A program made the translations under genes and the position numbers. Source: Bacteroidetes bacterium ADurb.Bin302 (GTDB lineage: Bacteria > Bacteroidota > Bacteroidia > Bacteroidales > Paludibacteraceae). Taken from it: a stretch of 38,299 nucleotides of DNA. Location of the stretch: positions 1 to 38,299 of the forward strand of contig MWBK01000114.1 of the NCBI GenBank assembly GCA_002069025.1. The letters are read 5' to 3'. The notes under the pieces were generated by a model that ran no database searches, was not told the DNA's origin, and worked only from the letters and a program-made list of their open reading frames with translations. This document shows, piece by piece, positions 24,952 to 32,778 of the stretch. Position 1 is the first letter of the stretch; the number at the start of each line of letters is the position of its first letter.

Positions 24952-25188
24952 ATGAAAAAAAGTTATGTTGTTTTACTACTAATGCTTATTGGCTTTACCA
25001 TAGCAGAAGCGCAAATTAAAATCAAACAAAGTGGAAAAGTTATTGTTGGTAGTGAGTTGTCAGGGAATGATGCAAACAATGTTTTGAACATGCAAATTTT
25101 AGGCAACGGTTCAGGTAGAGGAGGTAGTAAATTGGCGTTTGGAGACTTTGGAAGATATGAGGTATTAGGTTGGAATGTATTTATCTAA
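24952..25188 (+). pseudogene. Truncated N terminus of an exported protein
   Basis: This 78-codon frame encodes a signal peptide (about 1-20, ending AEAQ) followed by IKIKQSGKVIVGSE and a Gly/Ser-rich stretch with GSKLAFGDFGR and GWNVFI. From memory this resembles the start of longer Bacteroidota secreted proteins, in which the segment continues past NVFxGE; here a TAA follows at once. No continuation is visible in the other frames before the next gene. I read it as a truncated remnant, though a short secreted peptide still expressed from its own start is possible. Copy 2 of the 24-bp element lies upstream. Confidence 0.5.
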
Positions 25189-25247
25189 TTCTTTTACAAA
25201 GAGGAAAACAAATTTCAGTTTCCAAAATATTGAAATACTAATCAATT

Positions 25248-25775
25248 ATGAAAAAACTTAAATTTTTAATTATAGCATGCACAATGTTATTGTGCGGATG
25301 CACAGTGAATTGTGATGATGTACCTGAAATAACAAAACAATACTTCCCTTATACGAAAAATCAAGTATTACAATATGTTAGTAACGAAAATGAGCAAATG
25401 GAATTAGTAGTGGATTCCATTAAGGAATTTCATGCAGGTTGTTTTAGTGTATCTGCAATGTGTGCTTGTGAATCTTCTATACGGTGGTTTATCATCGATA
25501 ATAATGGCGAATCTTTTTACATACCTGAATTGATTTATACTTATGGAAAAGGAGGTTTGGTTGCTTTGGTATTATCCCAGCAGATTGCAGGTGGTGAAGA
25601 CTATCGTTCTTTATATTTTGATAAGCCTGATTTTAACACGGCGGATGATTTATTTGGAGATACCATTAAGTGCGCTACCTTAGGAAAGTATAAAGATTTT
25701 ACAGTAGTATTTAACAAGGGTTTGGTGTCTTTTACCGATACAATCACGTATCAAACTTGGAATTTAGTGGAATAA
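25248..25775 (+). CDS. Hypothetical lipoprotein
   Basis: This 175-residue protein of unrecognised family has a typical lipoprotein signal peptide, MKKLKFLIIACTMLLCGC, with cleavage before Cys18. The mature part has several cysteines (positions near 23, 65, 72 and 74), a hydrophobic stretch GGLVALVLSQQ, and beta-rich sequence ending FTDTITYQTWNLVE. It has no transmembrane segment beyond the signal. It follows the two remnants by 60 bp and is closed by its own terminator. Export and lipid attachment are supported; function is not. Confidence 0.75.
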   Translation: MKKLKFLIIACTMLLCGCTVNCDDVPEITKQYFPYTKNQVLQYVSNENEQMELVVDSIKEFHAGCFSVSAMCACESSIRWFIIDNNGESFYIPELIYTYGKGGLVALVLSQQIAGGEDYRSLYFDKPDFNTADDLFGDTIKCATLGKYKDFTVVFNKGLVSFTDTITYQTWNLVE

Positions 25776-25779
25776 GTAT

Positions 25780-25804
25780 ACTTAATCGCATAATTAAGTT
25801 TTTT
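25780..25804 (+). terminator. Terminator after the hypothetical lipoprotein
   Basis: ACTTAAT (25780-25786) and ATTAAGT (25793-25799) form a 7-bp stem with a CGCATA loop, followed by a run of T. It begins five bases after the stop codon. Confidence 0.7.
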
Positions 25805-25806
25805 AC

Positions 25807-25814
25807 TAACTTTG
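25807..25814 (+). promoter_or_regulatory. -7 box of the phosphatase-like gene
   Basis: TAACTTTG matches the consensus, 23 bp before the ATG at 25837, and immediately follows the upstream terminator. Confidence 0.6.
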
Positions 25815-25836
25815 TACATTCTTTTAACACGATTGT

Positions 25837-27429
25837 ATGAAGTATAAAATTTTTGCTTGCCTAGCGTCACTGTTGTTTTTCTTCAACTCTGTTGATGCTC
25901 AAACACCATCAATGCCGGAACGCCCTAGAATAGTTGTGGGAATCACAATAGATGGTTTACGTTCTGATTACCTTTCTTTATTTTGGAATAGCTTGTCGAA
26001 AGGTGGCTTTAAGCGTTTGGCAGAGCAAGGTGCTGTTTTTCCAAATGTAAGATATTCATATCAATCGGCTGATGCTTCGGTTGATGTTGCAAGTTTTGCT
26101 ACAGGTGCTGAACCATACATACATGGAATAGTAGGAGATTCAAAGTTTGACAGGAAATTAAGCAGACAAGTAAAGTCGGCTTCTGATGCCTCGGTAATAG
26201 GCTTATCTGATACAAGAACTTTATCTGCAAAAAATTTACAATGTACAAGCTTAGCTGATGAATTACAAGAAGCATCTATAAACGGCTCAAAAATTGTTTC
26301 GGTGGGTATAGATCCTACTAAAGCAATATTGCAATTAGGACATGTCGGAAATTGCTTTTGGATGAATAATATATCAGGGAATTGGGCCTCATCTAATTAT
26401 TACATGACCAGCTTGCCCGAGTGGGTTCAGAATATCAATAACAAGAAAACCATAGATACATACCTGTCAAAAACATGGGAAACTATGTATCCTGCAGGTT
26501 ATTATGTATCTGCATCAACAAATGGTGGAAGCGGCTTTAAGTATGAAGTACGTGCAGCTTGTAATGGCTTGCATTTGTATGATAATTTTGCTACAACACC
26601 ATTCGCAAATGACTATTTATGTGATTTTGCTTTAGAAGCAATAGAGCAATTAAAAATGGGCAAAGATATGATTCCCGACTTGATGTTGCTTCAATTTTCG
26701 GCTCAACCATTTTTCTTAAAGGCGGAATTTGGTTTAAGCATGGAATTAGAAGATGCTTATTTGCGTTTGGATAAGAATTTACAATGGCTGTTCGAAAATT
26801 TAGATAATAAATTCGGGAAGGATAATGTCTTGATTTATCTTACAACGACACGAACTGATGATGCAATGAAAACTACTCGAATGAATCCTAATGTGCCGGG
26901 TAAATCGTTTAATGTTGATAGATATTTGGCTCTGTTAAATTCGTATTTAATGGCAAACTACGGACAATTCAAATGGGTCTTATCTTGTGGCGGAGGAAAT
27001 ATATATCTTAATAGGGAACTGATAGAAGAAAAAGGATTGAATTTAAAAGATGTGCAAAATAAGGCTGTTGAGTTCTTTTATTTGATACCGGGTGTGGTTA
27101 ATGTGGCAACTTCCTTTGATTTAGAACAAACATATTTTGCTTTAGGTTCATTACGATATGCATATTATCGCGAATCTTCAGGCGATTTGTTATATACACT
27201 CTCACCCGGCTGGTACGAGGTTGACATTAATAACAGACCTAATGGATATAAGTCAAATAGCAGCCAAACAGTACCACTATATTTCTACGGATGGAGAATC
27301 GCGCCACAGCTGGTATCAGATCAAGTGGATGCAGCTGATGCAGTATTTACATTATCCAGATGGTTACGTATTCCGGCACCAAATGGTTCAAAAGGAGTTG
27401 TGTTACCTGTGAAGCTGAATGATAAGTAA
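25837..27429 (+). CDS. Exported alkaline-phosphatase-fold protein, probably inactive
   Basis: This 530-residue protein has a signal peptide (about 1-21) and the fold of the type I phosphodiesterase/PafA group: VVGITIDGLRSDYL (33-46), HGIVGDSKF, ELEDAYLRLDKNLQWLF and VPLYFYGWRI. The catalytic residues are gone. In the nucleophile loop (residues 76-90) both threonine positions are Ala78 and Ala80, and the following His is Val84. The D-x-x-x-H metal site reads SAQPFFLK, the TADHG site reads TTTRTDDA, and the last His before VPLYF is absent. Only Asp39 of the metal site remains. The frame is open and has its own promoter, so it looks like a maintained pseudoenzyme of the periplasm. Confidence 0.82.
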   Translation: MKYKIFACLASLLFFFNSVDAQTPSMPERPRIVVGITIDGLRSDYLSLFWNSLSKGGFKRLAEQGAVFPNVRYSYQSADASVDVASFATGAEPYIHGIVGDSKFDRKLSRQVKSASDASVIGLSDTRTLSAKNLQCTSLADELQEASINGSKIVSVGIDPTKAILQLGHVGNCFWMNNISGNWASSNYYMTSLPEWVQNINNKKTIDTYLSKTWETMYPAGYYVSASTNGGSGFKYEVRAACNGLHLYDNFATTPFANDYLCDFALEAIEQLKMGKDMIPDLMLLQFSAQPFFLKAEFGLSMELEDAYLRLDKNLQWLFENLDNKFGKDNVLIYLTTTRTDDAMKTTRMNPNVPGKSFNVDRYLALLNSYLMANYGQFKWVLSCGGGNIYLNRELIEEKGLNLKDVQNKAVEFFYLIPGVVNVATSFDLEQTYFALGSLRYAYYRESSGDLLYTLSPGWYEVDINNRPNGYKSNSSQTVPLYFYGWRIAPQLVSDQVDAADAVFTLSRWLRIPAPNGSKGVVLPVKLNDK

Positions 27430-27440
27430 AAATTAATTTA

Positions 27441-28049
27441 CTAGAGTATAACTTCGCCCTTACCTTTACGTTTAAGGTAAGGCTTGTCTCCTGTGCAGTC
27501 AATTATTGTTGAAGGCTCTAAAGAACCTCCACCGCCATCAATTACGCAATCGACTTGTCCTGCATAATTTTCTTCAATCAATTCCGGATTGGTACTATAT
27601 TCAGGTTCGTCTTCATCAATAAAAATTGAAGTTGATAAAATGGGGTTTCCTAGGGCTTCTACTAATGCTAGCGCAATACCATTGTCAGGAATACGAACAC
27701 CTACGGTTTTCTTCTTTTTAAATAGTTTAGGCAGATTGCTGTTACCATTTAGAAGGAATGTAAAAGGTCCGGGTAAGCATTCTTTTAATAGTTTAAATGT
27801 ATTGTTGTCTAATTGCGAATATTGGCTAATGTGGCTTATATTACTGCACACAAATGACAGAGGCATTTTACCCGGATCAATATTTTTGATTTTACAAATC
27901 TTTTCTACCGCATGTGCATTCGTAATATCGCAACCAAATGCGTACAAAGAGTCTGTTGGATATATAATAATACCCCCATCTTTTAGAATACCCACGATTC
28001 TTTCAATTTCCTTAGAATTCGGATTTTCTTCGTATAAGCGTATTAACAT
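27441..28049 (-). CDS. YciO/Sua5-family protein (TsaC paralog)
   Basis: This 202-residue YrdC-domain protein is closer in pattern to E. coli YciO than to TsaC: the opening IRLYEENPNSKEI, GGIIIYPTDSLYAFGCDI, the LSFVCSNISHISQYS stretch, LPGPFTFLLNG, and TVGVRIPDN. The ATP-binding K-x-R region of TsaC is altered (KIKNIDPGKMPL). YciO proteins have weak or uncertain threonylcarbamoyl-AMP synthase activity, so the true function is open, and tsaC proper is at 16289. It is last in an operon behind the SPOR and Cthe_2159-like genes, starting eight bases after the latter's stop. Confidence 0.87.
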   Translation of the reverse strand: MLIRLYEENPNSKEIERIVGILKDGGIIIYPTDSLYAFGCDITNAHAVEKICKIKNIDPGKMPLSFVCSNISHISQYSQLDNNTFKLLKECLPGPFTFLLNGNSNLPKLFKKKKTVGVRIPDNGIALALVEALGNPILSTSIFIDEDEPEYSTNPELIEENYAGQVDCVIDGGGGSLEPSTIIDCTGDKPYLKRKGKGEVIL

Positions 28050-28057
28050 AGTTACAA

Positions 28058-29080
28058 TTAGTCTTGTGCAGGGGTGTAATGCGTTTCCGTATCAACAAGT
28101 ATAATACTTGCAGTCTTTGTCGGATTCGTAGATATTACTTTTTCCTTTTTAATACACGTAATAGTTAATTTACCTGCATTTAGGTAAATGTTACCATTTG
28201 AATACATACCTTTACCTGACATAGCAATAATATTGATATCTCCACCATTTATTGTGATAGATGCATCAATAGCTTCAGTGTCAGTCGGTTCATCTCCATA
28301 ATTGGTAAGTATACCATCATCAGCTGTTACAATATTGAGTATTCCGGAATCAATCTTTATATAACCTTCAGAGCATTGCAAGCCATCATTCTGATTGTTT
28401 ACATTAATTTCTCCACCTTCTTGCCAATAATATTCTTTAACATGTAAACCATCTGATGCTGCATTTGTAATAGTTATATTTCCGCTTCTAATACGAAGAT
28501 ATTCGTCAGTTGCAAGTGCATGTTTGTTTCTACCTCTTAGTTCAAGAGTACCATTACCACTTACTATTACTTGACCCTCGCTAAAAAAAGCACCTTTCTT
28601 GTCTTCGCCTCCACTAGTAAGTTCTTCTTTGTCTGTCGGGTATCCGGCACCATCAGTAATTTTATTAGTTGTACCGTCTTCCAATACTAAAAAGCAGCGT
28701 TTTGACGATTGTATGTTGATAGCACAACTATCTGTTGAACTCATATCTAGACCATTAAGGCTAAGCTTGAATTTTTCTTCTCCATATATTTTTACAGAAC
28801 CTTCAGTACAAGTACCTTTAAGTTCGTAACATACAGGATCTGTCATTGTTGAGCGTATTGTAACGTGCTGACCATTATTAGTAATTTCAACTCCTTGACC
28901 ACTTAAGGGATTCGTGATTTGAGGTTCGCCGTCTTCGCCGTAGTTGATACTAATAGTCTGAGAGAATTTATATCCCTCTACTAAATCTTTGTCGTCAAGT
29001 GAAGGGTCAGGTTCTACAACAGAACATGATGCAAATAGAATGCATAATGCTGAAGTAATGATTAAAAATGTTTTTTTCAT
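28058..29080 (-). CDS. Cthe_2159-type beta-helix carbohydrate-binding lipoprotein
   Basis: This 340-residue lipoprotein has signal MKKTFLIITSALCILFASC with cleavage before Cys19. The mature protein is made of short repeated strands with runs such as GNGTLELRGRNKHALATDEYLRI, ASDGLHVKEYY, GLQCSEGYIKI and GKGMYSNGNIYL. These match the right-handed beta-helix family typified by Clostridium thermocellum Cthe_2159 (PF14262), which binds polygalacturonate and calcium. Binding here is inferred only. Its ATG overlaps the stop of the SPOR gene (ATGA), so the two are translationally coupled. Confidence 0.83.
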   Translation of the reverse strand: MKKTFLIITSALCILFASCSVVEPDPSLDDKDLVEGYKFSQTISINYGEDGEPQITNPLSGQGVEITNNGQHVTIRSTMTDPVCYELKGTCTEGSVKIYGEEKFKLSLNGLDMSSTDSCAINIQSSKRCFLVLEDGTTNKITDGAGYPTDKEELTSGGEDKKGAFFSEGQVIVSGNGTLELRGRNKHALATDEYLRIRSGNITITNAASDGLHVKEYYWQEGGEINVNNQNDGLQCSEGYIKIDSGILNIVTADDGILTNYGDEPTDTEAIDASITINGGDINIIAMSGKGMYSNGNIYLNAGKLTITCIKKEKVISTNPTKTASIILVDTETHYTPAQD

Positions 29081-29538
29081 GGTATTAGGTTTAAGCCGTT
29101 ATTTTCAAAATATATAGGTTTTACCGCATCTTCTTTCATTACATAAATTTCATTTTCAAATCTGGAAAAATCAACTTTTAATCTGCGACTAAATAATAAA
29201 GCTTCGTAGTAGCTCGTAAAATCTCCTATTCTAACTTTCCAAAATGGAGCATTGTAAGTTACATACGACTTAATCTCAGGATAAAATTCAGTGAGTTCTT
29301 TTTCTAATTTTAAGGCCTCTTGTTTAGCCGTTTGCGGGTTATTACCTGAGTATAATTGTACTCTGTATCCCGAAACACTTATTGCGTTATTAGCCGGAAG
29401 TTGTGAAATGCCGGTATTTTGATGTACTAATTGATCTAAGCGGTTGTCCTGATTTATTATTACCAAACCTTCGTCCGCTGCAAGCACATTTATTGTGAAT
29501 GTAAGTATTAATGTAATTATAATTGAATTTTTTCGCAT
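29077..29538 (-). CDS. Exported SPOR-domain protein
   Basis: This 153-residue protein starts at MRKNSII with a signal peptide (about 1-20, ending VLAAD). The C-terminal half is a SPOR domain: SGYRVQLYSGNNPQTAKQEALKLEKEL, then VTYNAPFWKVRIGDFTSYYEAL. SPOR domains bind denuded glycan strands of peptidoglycan, often at division sites. The frame opens at 29556, but the signal peptide and the promoter box (29575-29568) favour 29538. Being coupled to a lipoprotein of the beta-helix type, it may mark a cell-envelope or division-site pair. Confidence 0.87.
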   Translation of the reverse strand: MRKNSIIITLILTFTINVLAADEGLVIINQDNRLDQLVHQNTGISQLPANNAISVSGYRVQLYSGNNPQTAKQEALKLEKELTEFYPEIKSYVTYNAPFWKVRIGDFTSYYEALLFSRRLKVDFSRFENEIYVMKEDAVKPIYFENNGLNLIP

Positions 29539-29567
29539 ATCTATAATATCAACCAATTTATTAACTG

Positions 29568-29575
29568 CAAAGATA
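29568..29575 (-). promoter_or_regulatory. -7 box of the SPOR-lipoprotein-yciO operon
   Basis: TATCTTTG on the minus strand, 29 bp before the ATG at 29538. The -33 element is unclear. Confidence 0.55.
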
Positions 29576-29653
29576 ATAAACTTGTTTATCTTTTTATGTT
29601 TACTATAACTAATTTTAATTCAGCTTATTGTGTTTTGACATATAGTATTTATT

Positions 29654-30391
29654 TTAAAGTACGAATTGTACTTCTTTAAATGCGTATCTTCTCAAATTTC
29701 CGGATTCGTCTTTAATAACAATATGCCCGGTAGTTTCAACATCAGTTATTACGCCGATAAAGGTTCCATTTGCATCTTTGTATGTAGCCGCAATATCTCT
29801 TCTATATAGTTTTTTTAAATATTCCTCATGCAAAATATCAGGAGTATTTTCTGCTTGCCAAAATCTTGACATTAGATGTATCCGAATGCGTTTAGCTGCT
29901 GTTTTAGGATCAAAGAATCTTTTTGTTATGGTATTTAGAGATATGGGATTAGGTGCATCACTCTTAAACTCGGATTGGTTTAGATTTAAGCCTATGCCTA
30001 CAATGCAATCACTCAAATAATTGCCTGATAAATTATTTTCAATTAATATGCCGGCAATCTTTTTGTCGTTCCAGTAAATGTCGTTAGGCCATTTTACGCT
30101 AATAAAAGAACTTCTTATATCTAAATAATCTGCGACAGCCAGTGCCACAGCTTCAGATATAGGGAATTGAGCATTAGCTTGCATACGTTTAGGGAACAAT
30201 ATAATTGAACATAGTAGATTCTTTCCTCGTTCCGATTCCCAATGGTTGTTCATTTGTCCGCGGCCATTGCTCTGAAAATCAGCCATAACCATATCTCCGT
30301 GATTGAGATTTTTGTTCTGTTTCAATGATTGCAACATCCATTCATTGGTTGATTCTATTTCGTCTAAGTGTGTAAGAAAATTAGTCGTCAT
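29654..30391 (-). CDS. birA: Biotin-[acetyl-CoA-carboxylase] ligase
   Basis: The enzyme attaches biotin to the carrier lysine of biotin-dependent carboxylases through biotinyl-AMP. The 245-residue protein has the catalytic core with QSNGRGQMNNHW (the GRGR-like biotinyl-AMP loop), VKWPNDIYWNDKKIAGILIE, and a C-terminal SH3-like domain. It lacks the N-terminal helix-turn-helix, so it is a ligase and not a biotin-operon repressor. The longer frame to 30424 overlaps comF; MTTNFLTHLDEIESTNEW is the family-like N terminus. It follows comF by ten bases. Confidence 0.93.
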   Translation of the reverse strand: MTTNFLTHLDEIESTNEWMLQSLKQNKNLNHGDMVMADFQSNGRGQMNNHWESERGKNLLCSIILFPKRMQANAQFPISEAVALAVADYLDIRSSFISVKWPNDIYWNDKKIAGILIENNLSGNYLSDCIVGIGLNLNQSEFKSDAPNPISLNTITKRFFDPKTAAKRIRIHLMSRFWQAENTPDILHEEYLKKLYRRDIAATYKDANGTFIGVITDVETTGHIVIKDESGNLRRYAFKEVQFVL

Positions 30392-30401
30392 GTTTGATTT
30401 A

Positions 30402-31088
30402 TTATGCAATTGCCAAGGCTGCAAAACTCACGCGCAGTCCTTTTATTTTTTGTAAAACTTCGGTACAAGCCTCTATTGTAGCTCCTGTTGTTATAACGTC
30501 ATCAACTAATAAAATGTGTTTTTCGCAGAGGGATAAACTATTTTCCTTTATGTCAAAAATGTTTTGAGAATTTTCCCAACGTTCGTAAACGTTTTTCTTT
30601 GTTTGTGTGCTGTTTGCTAATTTTCTATATAACAGATCGTTTACTATTGGTATATTCAATACTTCAGATAAGCCAATAGCTATTTGTTCACTCTGATTGT
30701 ATCCTCGTTTTTTTAGTTTGACGGGATGCAGTGGAACCGGAATAATAGCATCAACCTGAGAAATATTGCTTCCTTGGATTTCGTATCCAAAAAATTGCCC
30801 AAGAACAATTCCTAATTCTTTTTCGCCTTTATATTTTAATTGATGCAATACTTTTTGTACAGAATTGCCTTTTTGAAATCTACATAAAGCAGTTCCATAT
30901 TCAATTTTTACTCTTCCCCAAAGCAATTGTTCTGCCATATTATCGTTTATCAGATGGTATCCTGTTTTAGGAAGTTTATGTACACACTCTAAGCAGATAC
31001 ATTTTTCACCTTCTACTAAATATCCACCACAAACTAAACATATTTCAGGGTAAACAAGTCTCAGCAAGTCTAACAAATATTGTTTCAT
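30402..31088 (-). CDS. comF: ComF-family phosphoribosyltransferase-like protein
   Basis: This 228-residue protein is of the ComF/GntX family, linked to DNA uptake and processing in competent bacteria and of unclear role elsewhere. It has a four-cysteine zinc-finger-like N terminus (CLVCGG near 20 and CICLECVHKLP near 35). A phosphoribosyltransferase fold follows, with PVPLHPVKLKKRGYNQSEQIA and the PRPP-type loop ILLVDDVITTGATIEAC. The frame opens at a TTG at 31094, but the ATG at 31088 is the natural start. First gene of comF-birA. Confidence 0.92.
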   Translation of the reverse strand: MKQYLLDLLRLVYPEICLVCGGYLVEGEKCICLECVHKLPKTGYHLINDNMAEQLLWGRVKIEYGTALCRFQKGNSVQKVLHQLKYKGEKELGIVLGQFFGYEIQGSNISQVDAIIPVPLHPVKLKKRGYNQSEQIAIGLSEVLNIPIVNDLLYRKLANSTQTKKNVYERWENSQNIFDIKENSLSLCEKHILLVDDVITTGATIEACTEVLQKIKGLRVSFAALAIA

Positions 31089-31110
31089 CGTCAATTAAAA
31101 TTAAGATGCA

Positions 31111-31142
31111 CAAAGTTACAATAAAATATGTGATTAGAACAA
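31111..31142 (-). promoter_or_regulatory. Promoter of comF-birA
   Basis: On the minus strand TTG (31142-31140), 21 bp and TAACTTTG (31118-31111) lie 23 bp before the comF ATG. Confidence 0.6.
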
Positions 31143-31194
31143 GCTAAATAAGACTTAAACGGAATGTGTGGACTGTAATTTTGAGTAGATATAT

Positions 31195-32166
31195 TTAAAA
31201 TCCTATATGTAAAAGATTTCTTAGGGATTTTATAAAATTGTATTTACAGCTGCTTTTTGAAATTACAGAATAAGGAATTTGTTTTGCTCCATAAGACTGA
31301 TTCTTTAAGGCAACTCCCTGAATCATGCTTCCTTCGAAATCATAATTCAAGGTTTTGTCTTTAAGTGCATCCATAACCATCCATATAATGCATGATGAGG
31401 CTCCGCTACTTTTGTATTTTGGATTAATTGCAATAATAAGATTGTATGCAGAATTGTCGTCCCACACGGTAAATAATGAACAATGTATGTTATTTTCTTT
31501 ATCACGTATAGTAAAAATCATCCCCTGATTTCTTTCAACAGATGCATCATAAATTTTTCTCAGAGTATCAAATGTGTACAAAATAGGAGCATGCTGTTTT
31601 TTTTCTATCGTGTTTTTGCAAAACTCGTAGAAGTCGTTTATTGGCATGTCAGTATCGAGGGTAAAATTATCTTCTGATGAAAGTATCTTTTTTTGTCTTT
31701 TTTTATGCGACATCATTGCAAATACTACATCTCTATCTGCAATATTTTCAATTAAATATGTGTAATGTGTGGTTTGCTTGTATTGCTTCCAATAAAAAGG
31801 TTGCCAGTTGGTAAAGCTATAATGAAATTTCTGCTCGTAAAAGTCTAAATTCATGGCATCTAACTGATTAATTAGATTTTCCATGACTCTGTTTTCGAAA
31901 TCGTAACGCTTATCTAAACTTATATCTTTGGGATAATTAATCCAAATGCCATTATACTGAGTTAAGGTTGGTTGAATAACTCGTTTTATCCCTAGCTTTT
32001 CTTGTATATGAAAAACAAGTACTGCTTCTGTATTATCATCATCACCACAGAAAAGCACATTCCAAGAATCAGGTTTACAAGCTGCTTCCATCCACCAATA
32101 TTGCATAAATAATGGGATTTCAGGATGTGTATTGCATAGCTGCTTGTATAGTTCTCGGTTATTCAT
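31195..32166 (-). CDS. FemAB/GNAT-like acyl- or aminoacyl-transferase
   Basis: This protein of about 323 residues belongs to the GNAT superfamily in the double-domain style of FemAB and GNAT_6 proteins, which move amino acids or acyl groups to cell-wall or polymer precursors. Visible segments are IPLFMQYWWMEAAC, MSHKKRQKKILSSEDNF, the GMIFTIRDKENNIHCSLFTVWDDNSAYNLI core strands, and SSGASSCIIWMVMDALKDK followed by NYDFEGSM. The donor and acceptor are unknown. Two starts are possible: ATG 32193 (overlapping the upstream stop by eight bases) or ATG 32166, which I prefer because the conserved region begins a few residues later. It is the last gene of the surface-polymer cluster. Confidence 0.75.
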   Translation of the reverse strand: MNNRELYKQLCNTHPEIPLFMQYWWMEAACKPDSWNVLFCGDDDNTEAVLVFHIQEKLGIKRVIQPTLTQYNGIWINYPKDISLDKRYDFENRVMENLINQLDAMNLDFYEQKFHYSFTNWQPFYWKQYKQTTHYTYLIENIADRDVVFAMMSHKKRQKKILSSEDNFTLDTDMPINDFYEFCKNTIEKKQHAPILYTFDTLRKIYDASVERNQGMIFTIRDKENNIHCSLFTVWDDNSAYNLIIAINPKYKSSGASSCIIWMVMDALKDKTLNYDFEGSMIQGVALKNQSYGAKQIPYSVISKSSCKYNFIKSLRNLLHIGF

Positions 32167-32185
32167 ATTTATGTTTGACGAAAAA

Positions 32186-32716
32186 TTAAACATTATATGG
32201 AGGTATGTCTTTTATCTTTTTTGCAGGATTTCCGGCTAAAATGCAATTACCTTCTAAAAATGATTTGGTAACCACAGCACCTGCTGCAACAATGGTATGT
32301 TCTCCTAATTCTACTCCTGCAAGTATAGTGCAACCACATGCTAACCATGAATTTTTGCGTATAATAATAGGATTACTTGCATCAAACCGGCTATAGTCTG
32401 ATTTGTTGTGATTCTGACTAATTATAGAAACTTTAGGTCCAACAATAGATCCTGATTCTATAATGATACCATTCCTTCCATCAATATAACATCCCATGGC
32501 ATACCCCGGAGCTCTAAATCCATTGTCGTTTTGAATCTTTTCAGAGCATATAACTTTTGATGTGAAATGTACAGGCCATGGAGTATTTCTATTGATACCT
32601 AATATTTTTTGCCAAAATACAAATTTCAGTAAGGTCGAATTTATATATGATTTTGACTTAAAGTGGGGGTAAAATATTCTCCCAATAAGCGACCATATTA
32701 ATCTATTCTGTTTCAT
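32186..32716 (-). CDS. Hexapeptide-repeat acetyltransferase (WbbJ/WcaF type)
   Basis: This 176-residue protein is of the left-handed beta-helix acyltransferase family that O-acetylates sugars of surface polysaccharides. Hexapeptide turns are visible in GNG-like runs: NGIIIESGSIVGPKVSIISQNHNK, with His as the likely catalytic base, then NPIIIRKNSWLACGCTILAGVELGEHTIVAAGAVVTKSF and the typical closing LAGNPAKKI. It lies 62 bp after the flippase gene and has an internal promoter box (TATCTTTG, 32761-32754). The acceptor is unknown. Confidence 0.88.
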   Translation of the reverse strand: MKQNRLIWSLIGRIFYPHFKSKSYINSTLLKFVFWQKILGINRNTPWPVHFTSKVICSEKIQNDNGFRAPGYAMGCYIDGRNGIIIESGSIVGPKVSIISQNHNKSDYSRFDASNPIIIRKNSWLACGCTILAGVELGEHTIVAAGAVVTKSFLEGNCILAGNPAKKIKDIPPYNV

Positions 32717-32753
32717 TTATATTGGTTTAAAATAATTCTAATGAATTCATTTT

Positions 32754-32761
32754 CAAAGATA
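32754..32761 (-). promoter_or_regulatory. Internal -7 box upstream of the acetyltransferase
   Basis: TATCTTTG on the minus strand in the 62-bp gap after the flippase gene. The -33 spacing is poor, so this is a secondary promoter at best. Confidence 0.4.
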
Positions 32762-32778
32762 ATACATTAAAAATCAAA

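Noticed and set aside
27425..27442. Palindrome AGTAAA/TTTACT between the phosphatase-like gene and yciO as a bidirectional terminator
   Set aside because: Only six weak pairs and no clear T tract; it may help end transcription but cannot be called.
32167..32193. Nine-residue N-terminal extension of the FemAB-like protein
   Set aside because: It would overlap the acetyltransferase stop by eight bases and adds no conserved residues; kept only as an alternative start.
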